NCBI RefSeq assembly: GCF_900099995.1
Contig: NZ_FNCZ01000008.1
Span: 1 to 64,000 of the forward strand
Source of the DNA: Winogradskyella thalassocola
GTDB lineage: Bacteria > Bacteroidota > Bacteroidia > Flavobacteriales > Flavobacteriaceae
Reading direction: 5' to 3'
Length of the DNA: 64,000 nt
Made by a program: the position numbers and the translations under genes. Below the pieces are notes generated by a model. That model worked only from the letters and a program-made list of their open reading frames with translations, made no database searches and was not told the DNA's origin. Every line of letters begins with the position of its first letter. Within the stretch, counting starts at the first letter, position 1. Below, one piece after another: positions 19,108 to 27,838 of this stretch.

Positions 19108-19824
19108 TTAATCTTTCTGAATAATAAATATAGCAGGTCTTTTTTGAAGATCTTCTTTATTGTGTTTCCAATCGTTTGCTGTTTTTGTTTTTATAAACTC
19201 ACTGGGTAACGTTAAATCGCATGCGACACAAACTCTTGTGCTAGGGTGAAGTATACTCGTTAAGTCTTCGAGCATTTTCATATTTCTATAAGGAGTTTCA
19301 ATAAAAATCTGTGACTGGTTATGGTCAGAAGATAAACGTTCTAAAGTCTTTAGTTTTGCTTTTCGTTCAGTTTTATCAATTGGTAAATAACCATTAAAAG
19401 TAAAACTTTGCCCATTCATTCCTGAAGCCATTAAGGCCAGTAATATTGACGACGGACCAACAAGGGGTACGACTTTAATATCCATTTGATGCGCTAAAGC
19501 CGCAATATCTGCTCCTGGATCTGCAATTGCCGGACAACCAGCTTCAGAAAGTAAACCGATTGACACTCCTTCTAAACAAGGGTTTAAAAAGGTATTACGT
19601 TCAGCTTCGGTAGTATATTTATTAAGGACTTGAAGCTTTAGTGAGGGTTGTGATTTACCAGGTGAAATACGTTTTATAAAACGACGTGCTGTCTTTTCGT
19701 TTTCAACAATGTAAAAATCAATATCCTCAACAATTTTTTTAATTGAAATAGGTAAAACTTCTAATGGTGGATTATCACCTAATCGTGTAGGTATAAGATA
19801 TAATTTTCCTTTGGTGTTGCTCAT
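19108..19824 (-). CDS. SAM-dependent methyltransferase, RsmI-like (tetrapyrrole methylase fold)
   Basis: A 238-residue TP-methylase-fold protein. The N-terminus GKLYLIPTRLGDNPPLEVLP, the GLLSEAGCPAIADPGADI loop near 91-108 and LVGPSSILLALMASGMNGQSF are diagnostic of the RsmI/YraL branch, which 2'-O-methylates C1402 of 16S rRNA. It is shorter than canonical RsmI (about 280 aa). Bacteroidetes commonly carry a second shorter paralogue of this kind, so the exact target is uncertain. It shares one base with the stop of the upstream sugar dehydrogenase gene (TAATG overlap). Confidence 0.85.
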   Translation of the reverse strand: MSNTKGKLYLIPTRLGDNPPLEVLPISIKKIVEDIDFYIVENEKTARRFIKRISPGKSQPSLKLQVLNKYTTEAERNTFLNPCLEGVSIGLLSEAGCPAIADPGADIAALAHQMDIKVVPLVGPSSILLALMASGMNGQSFTFNGYLPIDKTERKAKLKTLERLSSDHNQSQIFIETPYRNMKMLEDLTSILHPSTRVCVACDLTLPSEFIKTKTANDWKHNKEDLQKRPAIFIIQKD

Positions 19825-21245
19825 TAATGTATAACTAGTTTATGTGTGCTTTGTTTTCCGTTTTCAATATTTATATTTAAAATATAAATTCCGCTAGATA
19901 ATTCTATGGTATTAACAGTTTGTATAATTTCTCCAGTACGATTAATCGATTTTACCTTTTTACCGTGTATGTCGTAAATAGATATGTCAGTTAATAAATC
20001 TGAATTATTATTGGTACCAAAATTAATATGAAAATTGTTTTTTGTGGGATTCGGGTAAACCGTTATCTCTGATAACAAAAGATCATTACTACTCAAAGTA
20101 GTGTCTGTAAGTTTATAAATTTTACCTTCAGCGAGATCTGAAACATAAATTTCACCATTCACATCTTCACCAAATGCCGACCATTGTCCAGAAAATTGCT
20201 TAAAGCTTTTATTCCAAACGTCATTAGTTTCATCATAAATCAAATATCCAATTTCCTGACTGCAAAAGTCAGCAAAAAAATACCAACCATAAAGATTCGG
20301 ATATTGGGTGCCTCTATATCTATAGCCGCCAGTAATTGAGCATTTAGGTTCTCCATCACCAAAATGGTTATAACCATCAATAGGAAAAGTAAAAGTACTT
20401 TGATCTGCACAACCAGTAGTGTCATAAGGCTCATTGCCTTCGTAGCATCTCCAACCATAGTTTAGCCCTGTTGCTGCGTTTTCAGTAGAAACTTTGTTGA
20501 TTTCTTCGTAGGTGCCTTGTCCAACATCCGCTATCCATTGATCGCCATTTAAACGATCAAAAGAAAATTTCCAAGGATTTCTTAGTCCGTAAGCCCAAAT
20601 TTCGTGTCTTGCATTAGAATCTTCAATAAATGGATTATCCGCTGGTATACTGTAGTTTTCAGTCTCAGTTGGAATATCAATATTTAACCGTAAGATTTTG
20701 CCTAATAAGCTTAATTTATTTTGTGAGCGGTTTTCAGGATCTCCTCCAGAGCCACCATCACCAGAAGATATATAAAGATAACCGTCAGACCCAAATGCTA
20801 AATCTCCACCATTGTGGTTTGAATACGGTTGGTCGTAAGAAATGATTACGGATTCAGAATCAGGATCTGCGACTTCAGGATTTGTTGAGTCCGTTGTAAA
20901 CCTTGAAATTACAGTATCTCCTGAATTATTGATGTAGTTTATAAAAAAATAGCCATTGGTTGCATAATCGGGATGAAAAGCCAAGCCGAGTAGGCCTCTT
21001 TCATTTCCAGAGTTAATTACAAGATCATTAATATCTAAAAATGGTGTCTCTTGTAATGCGCCAGAAGCATCAATTATTTTTATGACACCTCCTTGCTCTA
21101 CTATAAAGAGCCTGTCATCACCTGCGTGTTTAATATTAACGGGATTGTTTAAATTAGAAGTAATCAGTTCCAACTCTAGTTCTTGAGCATAAGAATACGT
21201 AATGAATAAGAATGCTGTAAATAAAAACGCTGTAGTAGATTTCAT
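19824..21245 (-). CDS. PQQ-dependent sugar dehydrogenase-like protein with T9SS sorting domain
   Basis: A 473-residue secreted protein. A signal peptide (1-20, ending SYAQ) is followed by a GSDH/soluble aldose sugar dehydrogenase beta-propeller (about 25-370): ERGLLGLAFHPDYATNGYFFINY, YSNHNGGDLAFGSDGYLYISSGDGG and NPWKFSFDRLNGD are landmarks. The last 75 residues are a type A T9SS C-terminal domain (VYPNPTKNNFHINF...SSGIYILNI). It is therefore exported to the cell surface or medium through T9SS. Sugar specificity is unknown and PQQ binding is inferred. It lies in the dnaA-phosphatase group on the minus strand, probably as a late insertion. Confidence 0.92.
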   Translation of the reverse strand: MKSTTAFLFTAFLFITYSYAQELELELITSNLNNPVNIKHAGDDRLFIVEQGGVIKIIDASGALQETPFLDINDLVINSGNERGLLGLAFHPDYATNGYFFINYINNSGDTVISRFTTDSTNPEVADPDSESVIISYDQPYSNHNGGDLAFGSDGYLYISSGDGGSGGDPENRSQNKLSLLGKILRLNIDIPTETENYSIPADNPFIEDSNARHEIWAYGLRNPWKFSFDRLNGDQWIADVGQGTYEEINKVSTENAATGLNYGWRCYEGNEPYDTTGCADQSTFTFPIDGYNHFGDGEPKCSITGGYRYRGTQYPNLYGWYFFADFCSQEIGYLIYDETNDVWNKSFKQFSGQWSAFGEDVNGEIYVSDLAEGKIYKLTDTTLSSNDLLLSEITVYPNPTKNNFHINFGTNNNSDLLTDISIYDIHGKKVKSINRTGEIIQTVNTIELSSGIYILNINIENGKQSTHKLVIH

Positions 21246-21312
21246 AATTTACGAATAGTTAAGGTACTAATTTACAAAAAATGACGTCTATTAGAGTTGA
21301 AAAGGTTAAGTA

Positions 21313-21768
21313 TTAGTCAATTAGTTTCTTAATCAATATGTCACACGTTTCATTTATAAGATTAAAAACATACTCAAAACCGTCTTGGCCTCCGTAATAA
21401 GGATCTGGCATATTTTTGTTTTCAATCAAAGTATTGCCTTCAAGAAACAGTTCTACTTTGTTTATATCCTCCGCGTTTCTAGCTAAATGAATAATGTCAT
21501 TATAGTTAGATTGATCCATGACGTAAATAAAATCAAAAGTATCAAAATCGGACACTTTAAATTGTCTGGCATTTTGAGCGCTAATATCTAAACCATTTTG
21601 TTTAGCAACAGAAATGGAGCGTTTATCGGGTGCATTGCCAATATGATAAGCAGCTGTACCAGCAGAATCAATATAGAAAAGGTCTTCAGGAAGTTTAGAT
21701 TGCATGATGCCATGAGCTAATGGCGAACGGCAAATGTTACCTAAGCACACCATTAAGATACGAGTCAT
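21313..21768 (-). CDS. Low molecular weight protein-tyrosine-phosphatase
   Basis: A 151-residue LMW phosphatase. The P-loop CX5R(S/T) is CLGNICRS (Cys8 to Arg14), and the general-acid Asp is in MPDPYYGG (Asp122). The length is normal. It is cytoplasmic and dephosphorylates phosphotyrosine or other small phosphoesters; the substrate is unknown. No exopolysaccharide tyrosine-kinase gene is nearby. It starts 13 bases after dnaA on the same strand and is probably co-transcribed with it, an arrangement I associate with Flavobacteriaceae. Confidence 0.95.
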   Translation of the reverse strand: MTRILMVCLGNICRSPLAHGIMQSKLPEDLFYIDSAGTAAYHIGNAPDKRSISVAKQNGLDISAQNARQFKVSDFDTFDFIYVMDQSNYNDIIHLARNAEDINKVELFLEGNTLIENKNMPDPYYGGQDGFEYVFNLINETCDILIKKLID

Positions 21769-21781
21769 ACTAAAAATGTAA

Positions 21782-23209
21782 TTAAAGGGCTAATTTTTTA
21801 GATAAGTCTTCAACGTATTTTCTGAATTGCTTATCTGTTGAAGATAAATTATCTACAGTTTTACAGGCATGTAATACAGTGGCATGGTCGCGTTGTCCAA
21901 TTTGAGAACCAATACTAGCTAAAGATGCTTTTGTGTATTTTTTAGCGAAAAACATGGCTAATTGACGTGCTTGAACAATGTGACGTTTACGTGTTTTAGA
22001 TTGAAGTGTGTTAACATCCATTTGAAAGTAATCGGAAACCACTTTTTGAATGTAGTCAATAGAAACTTCACGCTTCGTATTCTTAACAAACTTCTCTACA
22101 ATATCTTTTGCAAGATTAATTGTAATTTCTTTTTTGTTGAAAGACGATTGCGCTATTAGTGAAATAATGGCACCTTCAAGCTCTCTAACATTAGTTTTAA
22201 TATGCTTAGCAACATATTCTATAATGTCATCTTGCATTTCAACACCGTCTCTGTAAAGTTTATTTTTTAGAATAGAAACTCTAGTTTCAAAATCAGGCGT
22301 TTGTAATTCTGCAGAAAGTCCCCATTTAAAACGCGATAATAGGCGTTGTTCAATATCTTGCATGTCTACAGGAGCTTTGTCACTTGTTAAAATAACTTGC
22401 TTTCCGTTTTGGTGTAAGTGATTGAATATATGAAAGAAGACATCTTGCGTACCTGTTTTACCAGATAAGAACTGTACATCATCTATAATTAGAACATCTA
22501 TAATTTGATAGAAATGAATAAAATCGTTTCTATTATTCTTTTTTACGGAGTCTATATATTGTTGTGTGAATTTTTCAGCAGAAATATATAAAACTGTTTT
22601 TTCAGGATATTTATCTTTAATATCAACACCAATAGCGTGTGCTAAATGTGTTTTTCCTAAACCAACACCACCAAAAATTAAAAGCGGATTAAAAGATGTG
22701 CCTCCTGGTTTGTTAGCAACTGCAATTCCTGCATTTCTTGCTAAACGGTTAGAGTCACCTTCTAAGAAATTTTCAAAACTATAACTTGGATTAAGTTGCG
22801 ATTCGATTTTTACATTTCTAATTCCAGGAATTATAAATGGATTTCTAAGTTCAGGGCTTTTATTATTAAAAGGGACATCTACATCTTGAGATTTTAAAGC
22901 CGAGCGGTTTGCGCTTGGAATCTTTTCTGTAAAAGGTTGCTTGTTGCCATAGGTGTTTTCCATTTTAATAACGTACACCAATTTAGCATCTGCACCTAAC
23001 TCTTTTGTTAGTGAAACCTTTAATATTTTTACATAATGCTCTTCTAACCATTCGTAGAAAAATTTACTTGGAACTTGAATGCTCAATGCATTACCCGAAA
23101 GTTTAACAGCATCTATAGGTTCAAACCAAGTTTTATAGGCTTGTGGTTGTATATTATCTTTTATAAAAGCGAGACAATTACTCCATACAGATTGCGCTGT
23201 GATCTCCAT
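21782..23209 (-). CDS. dnaA: Chromosomal replication initiator protein DnaA
   Basis: DnaA (475 aa) unwinds oriC. Domain I is at about 1-85 (SVWSNCLAFIKDNIQPQAYKTWFEP, landmark only) and a linker runs to about 140. The AAA+ domain III has Walker A GGVGLGKT (180-187), Walker B VLIIDDVQFLSGK and a sensor region QRLLSRFKWGL. The domain IV helix-turn-helix GQRDHATVLHACKTV is at about 447-461. The gene reads leftward and is followed by the LMW phosphatase. Its upstream region contains a terminator-like hairpin close to the start codon. No cluster of perfect TTATCCACA boxes was seen beside it, so oriC may be elsewhere. Confidence 0.98.
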   Translation of the reverse strand: MEITAQSVWSNCLAFIKDNIQPQAYKTWFEPIDAVKLSGNALSIQVPSKFFYEWLEEHYVKILKVSLTKELGADAKLVYVIKMENTYGNKQPFTEKIPSANRSALKSQDVDVPFNNKSPELRNPFIIPGIRNVKIESQLNPSYSFENFLEGDSNRLARNAGIAVANKPGGTSFNPLLIFGGVGLGKTHLAHAIGVDIKDKYPEKTVLYISAEKFTQQYIDSVKKNNRNDFIHFYQIIDVLIIDDVQFLSGKTGTQDVFFHIFNHLHQNGKQVILTSDKAPVDMQDIEQRLLSRFKWGLSAELQTPDFETRVSILKNKLYRDGVEMQDDIIEYVAKHIKTNVRELEGAIISLIAQSSFNKKEITINLAKDIVEKFVKNTKREVSIDYIQKVVSDYFQMDVNTLQSKTRKRHIVQARQLAMFFAKKYTKASLASIGSQIGQRDHATVLHACKTVDNLSSTDKQFRKYVEDLSKKLAL

Positions 23210-23246
23210 TCGTTAAGTTAGGTTTTTCGTTGTTAGTTATATTAGC

Positions 23247-23272
23247 AAAAAAAAAGAGAATTGGAATTCTCT
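23247..23272 (-). terminator. Terminator-like hairpin in the dnaA leader
   Basis: On the minus strand AGAGAATT pairs with AATTCTCT (23265-23272 with 23255-23262), followed at once by a run of at least eight Ts (plus-strand As from 23247). It ends about 38 bases before the dnaA ATG at 23209. It is oriented to stop transcripts entering dnaA and no minus-strand gene lies directly upstream, so it may be an attenuator or a barrier to read-through. Confidence 0.55.
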
Positions 23273-23408
23273 AGTAGTTTTCAACAGGACAAATATGTGA
23301 ACAAAATTCTTAATAAAAAAATCAAATAACATTGAATATTTAGAATTTTTTCCTCATGTTTAAAACATTGAAATTTACAAAATTTTTTCTTAATCAAACC
23401 ATTTATAT

Positions 23409-23816
23409 ATGAATTATAATGAAACAAGTATTAGAGTACGCTACGGAGAGACTGACCAGATGGGAGTTGTGTATCATGGGAATTATGCAGTGTATTTTGA
23501 AGTGGGTAGAACAGAGTGGTTACGCGAGTTTGGGCTGAGTTATAGCGGGATGGAGGCAGATGGAATTATGTTGCCTGTAGTTTCTTTAACTATAAATTAC
23601 AAAAATTCAGCACGTTATGATGATGTGCTTAAAGTAAAAACTACATTAAAAAAATTGCCCACAGCTTCTATTGAATTTGAATATGAATTAAGAAATGAAT
23701 CTGACGTTTTATTAGCTACTGGTAGTACAATTTTAGCTTTTATTAACATGGAAAAGAATAGACCTACGCGTTGTCCAAAATATCTTTTAGACAAACTGCG
23801 AAATTATTCGTTATAA
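23409..23816 (+). CDS. Acyl-CoA thioesterase (hotdog fold, YbgC/FadM-like)
   Basis: A 135-residue 4-hydroxybenzoyl-CoA thioesterase-type hotdog protein. The catalytic loop RYGETDQMGVVYHGNYAVYFEVGRTEWLRE (residues 10-39, range given as landmark) has the conserved Asp17 and the YHGNY motif. The rest fits: SARYDDVLKVKTTLKKLP and GSTILAFIN. It hydrolyses acyl-CoA in the cytoplasm; chain preference is unknown. It is divergent from dnaA and its 3' end overlaps the convergent yigZ-type gene by 6 bases. Confidence 0.93.
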   Translation: MNYNETSIRVRYGETDQMGVVYHGNYAVYFEVGRTEWLREFGLSYSGMEADGIMLPVVSLTINYKNSARYDDVLKVKTTLKKLPTASIEFEYELRNESDVLLATGSTILAFINMEKNRPTRCPKYLLDKLRNYSL

Positions 23817-24416
23817 TTCTTTGATTTCGACTCCAAAAAATTGACTGAATAGTTCAAATACTTTGGGACTGTTGTTTTTTCTGACAGATATTTCTAGCAA
23901 ACAATCGAGTTCTAAAGTCTGATTTATAATTTCAACATCATTTTCTTTTAATAAACGCATCACTTTACTCATATTTTTATATTCGAAATTGAGTTGAAAT
24001 TTTTGATTTATGGTGCGTTCAACAATTTTTGAAGCTTCTAAGGCTAATTGTGCTCCTGTTCTGTAGGCGTTTATTAAACCACCTGCACCAAGCTTTACTC
24101 CTCCATAGTATCTAATCACTACGATTAGAATGTTGGTGACTTCAAAAGATTGAATTTGACCATAAATAGGCATTCCGGCAGAGTTATTAGGTTCTCCATC
24201 GTCATTGGCTCTATATTGAATGGTTTCAGTTCCTATTTGATAAGCATAGCACCAATGCCTAGCGGCATAATGTTCTTTTTTTAAGTCTTCGATATGTTGT
24301 TTTATCTGTTCTTCATTTGTTACCGGAAAAGTAAAACCGTAGAATTTGCTATTCTTGTCCTTAAACAATTCGCCTTGTGCTTGTTTTGTAATTGTTTTAT
24401 ATGTGTCGATTTCCAT
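23811..24416 (-). CDS. YigZ/IMPACT family protein
   Basis: A 201-residue YigZ-type protein (UPF0029/IMPACT N-terminal domain plus DUF1949). The landmarks are KDKNSKFYGFTFPV, HYAARHWCYAYQIG, ANDDGEPNNSAGMPIYGQIQ near 70-90 and VVIRYYGGVKLGAGGLINAYRTGA near 98-121. Bacterial YigZ proteins are thought to act on translation or ribosome-associated factors, but the exact role is unsettled. The length is normal. It is monocistronic, converging on the thioesterase gene with a 6-base overlap of coding ends. Confidence 0.92.
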   Translation of the reverse strand: MEIDTYKTITKQAQGELFKDKNSKFYGFTFPVTNEEQIKQHIEDLKKEHYAARHWCYAYQIGTETIQYRANDDGEPNNSAGMPIYGQIQSFEVTNILIVVIRYYGGVKLGAGGLINAYRTGAQLALEASKIVERTINQKFQLNFEYKNMSKVMRLLKENDVEIINQTLELDCLLEISVRKNNSPKVFELFSQFFGVEIKEL

Positions 24417-24635
24417 AATGTTAATTTGTAAAAATAAACCTATAGAGTTTCTATTTATAAATTAGAAAGACTTAGTTTTCTATAATAACAAAACTAAAGG
24501 TATTATCTTAAACCTTAAAACAATTCAACTGGGCATTAGTAACTCTTAAATATTTTTGTTATTATTTAAGGGGTGTATATGTATAGTGATTTGTTAACAG
24601 AGCAATTGTCGAAATAAATATCTTATATTATTAAT

Positions 24636-24643
24636 TATATTTG
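24636..24643 (+). promoter_or_regulatory. Predicted promoter -7 element for the arylsulfotransferase-like gene
   Basis: TATATTTG ends 13 bases before the ATG at 24657. It is a perfect TAnnTTTG match with an AT-rich surround and implies a very short leader. Confidence 0.5.
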
Positions 24644-24656
24644 TTAAAAAAAAGAC

Positions 24657-26249
24657 ATGAAGAAAATTCTATTTTTAATTGTAATAATCAGCTTTAATTT
24701 AATAAAAGCTCAAGAAACGGTTGGCTTAATTTTTAATGATGACACCGAAATAAAGTCTAATGGATATACCTTATTTAATCCTTCTTCTGATAATAGGGTA
24801 TTTCTAATTAATAATTGTGGTGAAGTTGTAAATCAATGGGAGTTTGATAGTCTTGATAGTAGAAACGGTTATCTCTTAGAGAATGGTAATCTTTTAGTCG
24901 GTAGTGAACTAACCACCGAAATTAAAGATTGGGACGACAATTTAATTTGGAGTATTAACTATCAGGATTTCCTTGGGACTTCAATTCACCATGATATTGA
25001 GCCACTACCCAATGGTAATTATTTAGTATTGGTGAGAGATGTATATAGTAAAGTGGATTTATTGGAAGAAGGTTTAGATCCTTCGTATAATCTGGACACC
25101 ATGGTTCTTGATAAAATTTTAGAAATTGAACCTGTAGGTACAAATTCTGCTAATATAGTATGGGAATGGAAGTTATTTGATCATTTAGTACAGGATTATG
25201 ATAGTTCTAAATCTAATTATGGTGTAATCTCTTCAAAACCTCATTTATGGAATCTTAATTATGATGGTGGTCAAGGGTCTAATCCTATACATGTTAACGC
25301 TATTGACTACAATGCAGAATTAGATCAAATAGCAATTTCATCTAGGCACTTAAGCGAAGTGTTCATTATTGATCATAGTACAACAACATATCAAGCATCT
25401 ACTAATAGTGGAGGTCTGTATAATAAAGGGGGTGGATTTTTATGGAGATGGGGAAATCCTCAAGTATATAATCAGGGAACAGCTTCTGATCAGAAGCTTG
25501 GTAGACAGCATGATATTAAGTGGATTACTGAAGGACCTAACCAAGGTAAGTTGTCCGTGTTTAGTAATGATGGCTATGGTAGTAATCTATCCGCTTCTTC
25601 TGTTCACATCATTGATCCAAACGCTACGGATGGTGTTTATAGTTTAAGTTCAGGTAAGTTTTTGCCACAAAGTTATTTTTGGTCTTGGGATGGTACCATT
25701 ATGAATGAAGTTATGCATGGAGGAGCGCAATGTGGTGTGCAAATTATGTCTAATGGAAATGCTTTAATTAATGAATCCGATATCGGAAGACTTTCAGAAA
25801 TTGATAGTTCAGGAAATGTAATATGGGTTTACATGATTCCGGTTAGTAATAATTCTGATTTCAATCAGTTTGAATCTCCAATAGGCAATGGTTCTTTTAG
25901 AGCGCATAGATATTCTGGAGATTACAGTGGTTTTGATAATGTGGTTTTTAATAATACCGGAATTATTGAAGATGTAAATTTAATTTCTGAAGAATGTATA
26001 GATTCAGGGGAGTTGTCTGTTGATGATTCTTATTTAGTGGGTTTAAATGTGTATCCTAATCCTACAAAAGACCTCTTGAATTTTAACCTACTGATCAATG
26101 AGATTGAGGTCTATGATTTATCAGGGAAAACGGTATTGAGCAAAACAGATTCTGAATTTATAAATTTAGAAAATTTAGCAGACGGTTTATACCTCATTAA
26201 AATTTCAGCTAACGAAAATTCTAGGATCATTAAAATCACAAAAAATTAG
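24657..26249 (+). CDS. Arylsulfotransferase-like secreted protein with T9SS sorting domain
   Basis: A 530-residue protein with a signal peptide (1-18, ending IKAQ). A beta-propeller resembles the arylsulfotransferase (ASST) family: ENGNLLVGSEL, SIHHDIEPLPNGNYLVLVRD near 110-128, HVNAIDYNAELDQIAISSRHLSEVFIIDH near 212-240 (range), GRQHDIKWI and GNALINESDIGRLSEIDSSGNVIWVY. It ends with a T9SS type A C-terminal domain (VYPNPTKDLLNF...DGLYLIKISANE). It should be exported by T9SS. Actual sulfotransferase activity is unproven, since many ASST-like propellers are only structural relatives. Stand-alone gene with its own promoter. Confidence 0.85.
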   Translation: MKKILFLIVIISFNLIKAQETVGLIFNDDTEIKSNGYTLFNPSSDNRVFLINNCGEVVNQWEFDSLDSRNGYLLENGNLLVGSELTTEIKDWDDNLIWSINYQDFLGTSIHHDIEPLPNGNYLVLVRDVYSKVDLLEEGLDPSYNLDTMVLDKILEIEPVGTNSANIVWEWKLFDHLVQDYDSSKSNYGVISSKPHLWNLNYDGGQGSNPIHVNAIDYNAELDQIAISSRHLSEVFIIDHSTTTYQASTNSGGLYNKGGGFLWRWGNPQVYNQGTASDQKLGRQHDIKWITEGPNQGKLSVFSNDGYGSNLSASSVHIIDPNATDGVYSLSSGKFLPQSYFWSWDGTIMNEVMHGGAQCGVQIMSNGNALINESDIGRLSEIDSSGNVIWVYMIPVSNNSDFNQFESPIGNGSFRAHRYSGDYSGFDNVVFNNTGIIEDVNLISEECIDSGELSVDDSYLVGLNVYPNPTKDLLNFNLLINEIEVYDLSGKTVLSKTDSEFINLENLADGLYLIKISANENSRIIKITKN

Positions 26250-26343
26250 GACAACATTACTGTGTTCAAAAAAAGTATAATTTGCTGTTCTTATTATTAA
26301 AGCGGTATAATTAGGGTTTTTTTTTAATTGTCTTTGGTTTCTA

Positions 26344-27195
26344 TTATGTTAACGTGACTAGAATAATAGAGACTATAGCGATTAAAATACCAATCCAATT
26401 TTTCTTTGAAATACGTTCTTTAAATAGTAACAAGCCTATTAGTGTTGAAACTGCTACAATAATTACATTATTGATTGTAAATATTGAAGAGCTCTCAAAG
26501 CCATCTACACGTAGGGCTTTCAAAAGAAAATAGATGGAATAATAATTAACAATACCCAGAGCAATTCCAAAGGGTATACTTTTTAAATCAAAGTTATTCT
26601 TTTGTTTTACTGATTTTAAGCTTAAAATAATAAACCCAATAATTGCTGAAACAGCAAATATGGTTGCTGAAAACAAAGGTATATTATCATCTGGGGCAAA
26701 ATGATTAATAGATGTATCTATAATTCCTGATCCCAAGAATAGCAGGATAGGTAAATAAATTGAGTGCGTTACTACTTTATCTTCTTTTACTTTTAAAGAA
26801 GTTAGATAGACTGCGAATAATGCTAGTATAATACCAATGATTTTCTGAGTGCCAATACTTTCGTTATAAACATATATGCCAAATACAATAGGGATTATAA
26901 CACTCATTTTACTAGCGACAGAAGCAACGGAAAGACCATTTTTTTGAGCGGTTAATGCCATAACATTAAATATTGCTATAAACAGAAATCCTAAGCCAAG
27001 TGCTGCATAGAACCATTTAGCTTGTGTTATTTCTGAAAAGACAACCTCTCCATTATAATAAAATAACCCAACGGTGCAGGCCGTTATATAGTTTACAACA
27101 ATAGCTTGAAGTGTATTAACTTTATACTTGTCATAAAGTTTAAATAATACAAAAATTCCGGTAGATGATAGAATACTAAGGATTAGATAAATCAA
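26344..27195 (-). CDS. EamA/DMT family transporter
   Basis: A 283-residue integral membrane protein with about ten transmembrane helices in two EamA repeats, including NGLSVASVASKMSVIIPIVFGIYVY in the first and SSIFTINNVIIVAVSTLIGLLLFKERISKKNWIGI (range) in the second, the usual DMT pattern. It probably exports or imports a small metabolite; the substrate is unknown. Its start overlaps the stop of the HAD gene by 4 bases (ATGA), so the two are translationally coupled in the LEA-ribD-HAD-EamA group on the minus strand. Confidence 0.9.
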   Translation of the reverse strand: MIYLILSILSSTGIFVLFKLYDKYKVNTLQAIVVNYITACTVGLFYYNGEVVFSEITQAKWFYAALGLGFLFIAIFNVMALTAQKNGLSVASVASKMSVIIPIVFGIYVYNESIGTQKIIGIILALFAVYLTSLKVKEDKVVTHSIYLPILLFLGSGIIDTSINHFAPDDNIPLFSATIFAVSAIIGFIILSLKSVKQKNNFDLKSIPFGIALGIVNYYSIYFLLKALRVDGFESSSIFTINNVIIVAVSTLIGLLLFKERISKKNWIGILIAIVSIILVTLT

Positions 27196-27803
27196 AAGAG
27201 CTCTTTTTTAGTTTCAAAAAGAGTTATAACATCCTCTTTTGTTTCGTCAATATTCCAAGTTTTAAAGCCCATTATAGCAGCTGTATCTGTATTGTCCTTT
27301 GTGTCGTCTATAAAAAGACATTCTTTTGGTTTTAGATTGTTCTCGGATAAAACAAATTCAAATATATCTGTATTTGGTTTTCTAAGCTGAATTTCTTGAG
27401 ATAAATAAAAGACATCAAAGCAAGCTTTAAATTCTTCGTAAAATGAAACGTTCTGCTTAATAAAATTGATATGCATATTATTGGTGTTACTTAATAATAT
27501 GAGTTTGTATTCTTTTTGGATAGCTAAATTTTTAATAAAATCTAATCTGTGATTAGGAAAATCTTTTATAATAAAATTCCAAGCATCGATAAGTACTGCT
27601 TCACTAACATGAGGAAATTTAGTTTTATAAAATTGAATAAATTCTGAAGTTGAAATTTTTCCAACTTCATAAAGTTCATTGGTTTTAATCATGTCAGCTT
27701 CAAAAGTCTCTAGTTTAAATACATCTAGAGCATTTTGCATCGCGCCTGGTTTATCTAAGTTGATAAATACATCTCCAAAGTCGAAAATTAGTGTTTTAAT
27801 CAT
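27192..27803 (-). CDS. HAD-superfamily hydrolase (subfamily IA, YihX-like)
   Basis: A 203-residue HAD phosphatase. Motif I is FDFGDVFIN (Asp9 and Asp11 flanking the cap), motif II LLSNTNN near 99-105, the motif III lysine lies in LRKPNTDIF, and motif IV is LFIDDTKDN. The N-terminal FDFGDVxxN form is typical of the YihX/FMN-phosphatase-like clade. As it follows ribD by 36 bases on the same strand, a role in riboflavin-intermediate dephosphorylation is conceivable, but this is contextual inference only. The start is clear and the length normal. Confidence 0.88.
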   Translation of the reverse strand: MIKTLIFDFGDVFINLDKPGAMQNALDVFKLETFEADMIKTNELYEVGKISTSEFIQFYKTKFPHVSEAVLIDAWNFIIKDFPNHRLDFIKNLAIQKEYKLILLSNTNNMHINFIKQNVSFYEEFKACFDVFYLSQEIQLRKPNTDIFEFVLSENNLKPKECLFIDDTKDNTDTAAIMGFKTWNIDETKEDVITLFETKKELF

Positions 27804-27838
27804 TTTTATGTAGTGTCGTTTTGAGGCCTTAAAGGGTT

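Noticed and set aside
23210..23408. oriC next to dnaA
   Set aside because: Only degenerate DnaA-box-like sites (for example TGTGAACAA) were seen, with no cluster; no support for an origin here.
26250..26343. Terminator between the ASST-like gene and EamA
   Set aside because: There is a T-run but no convincing stem.
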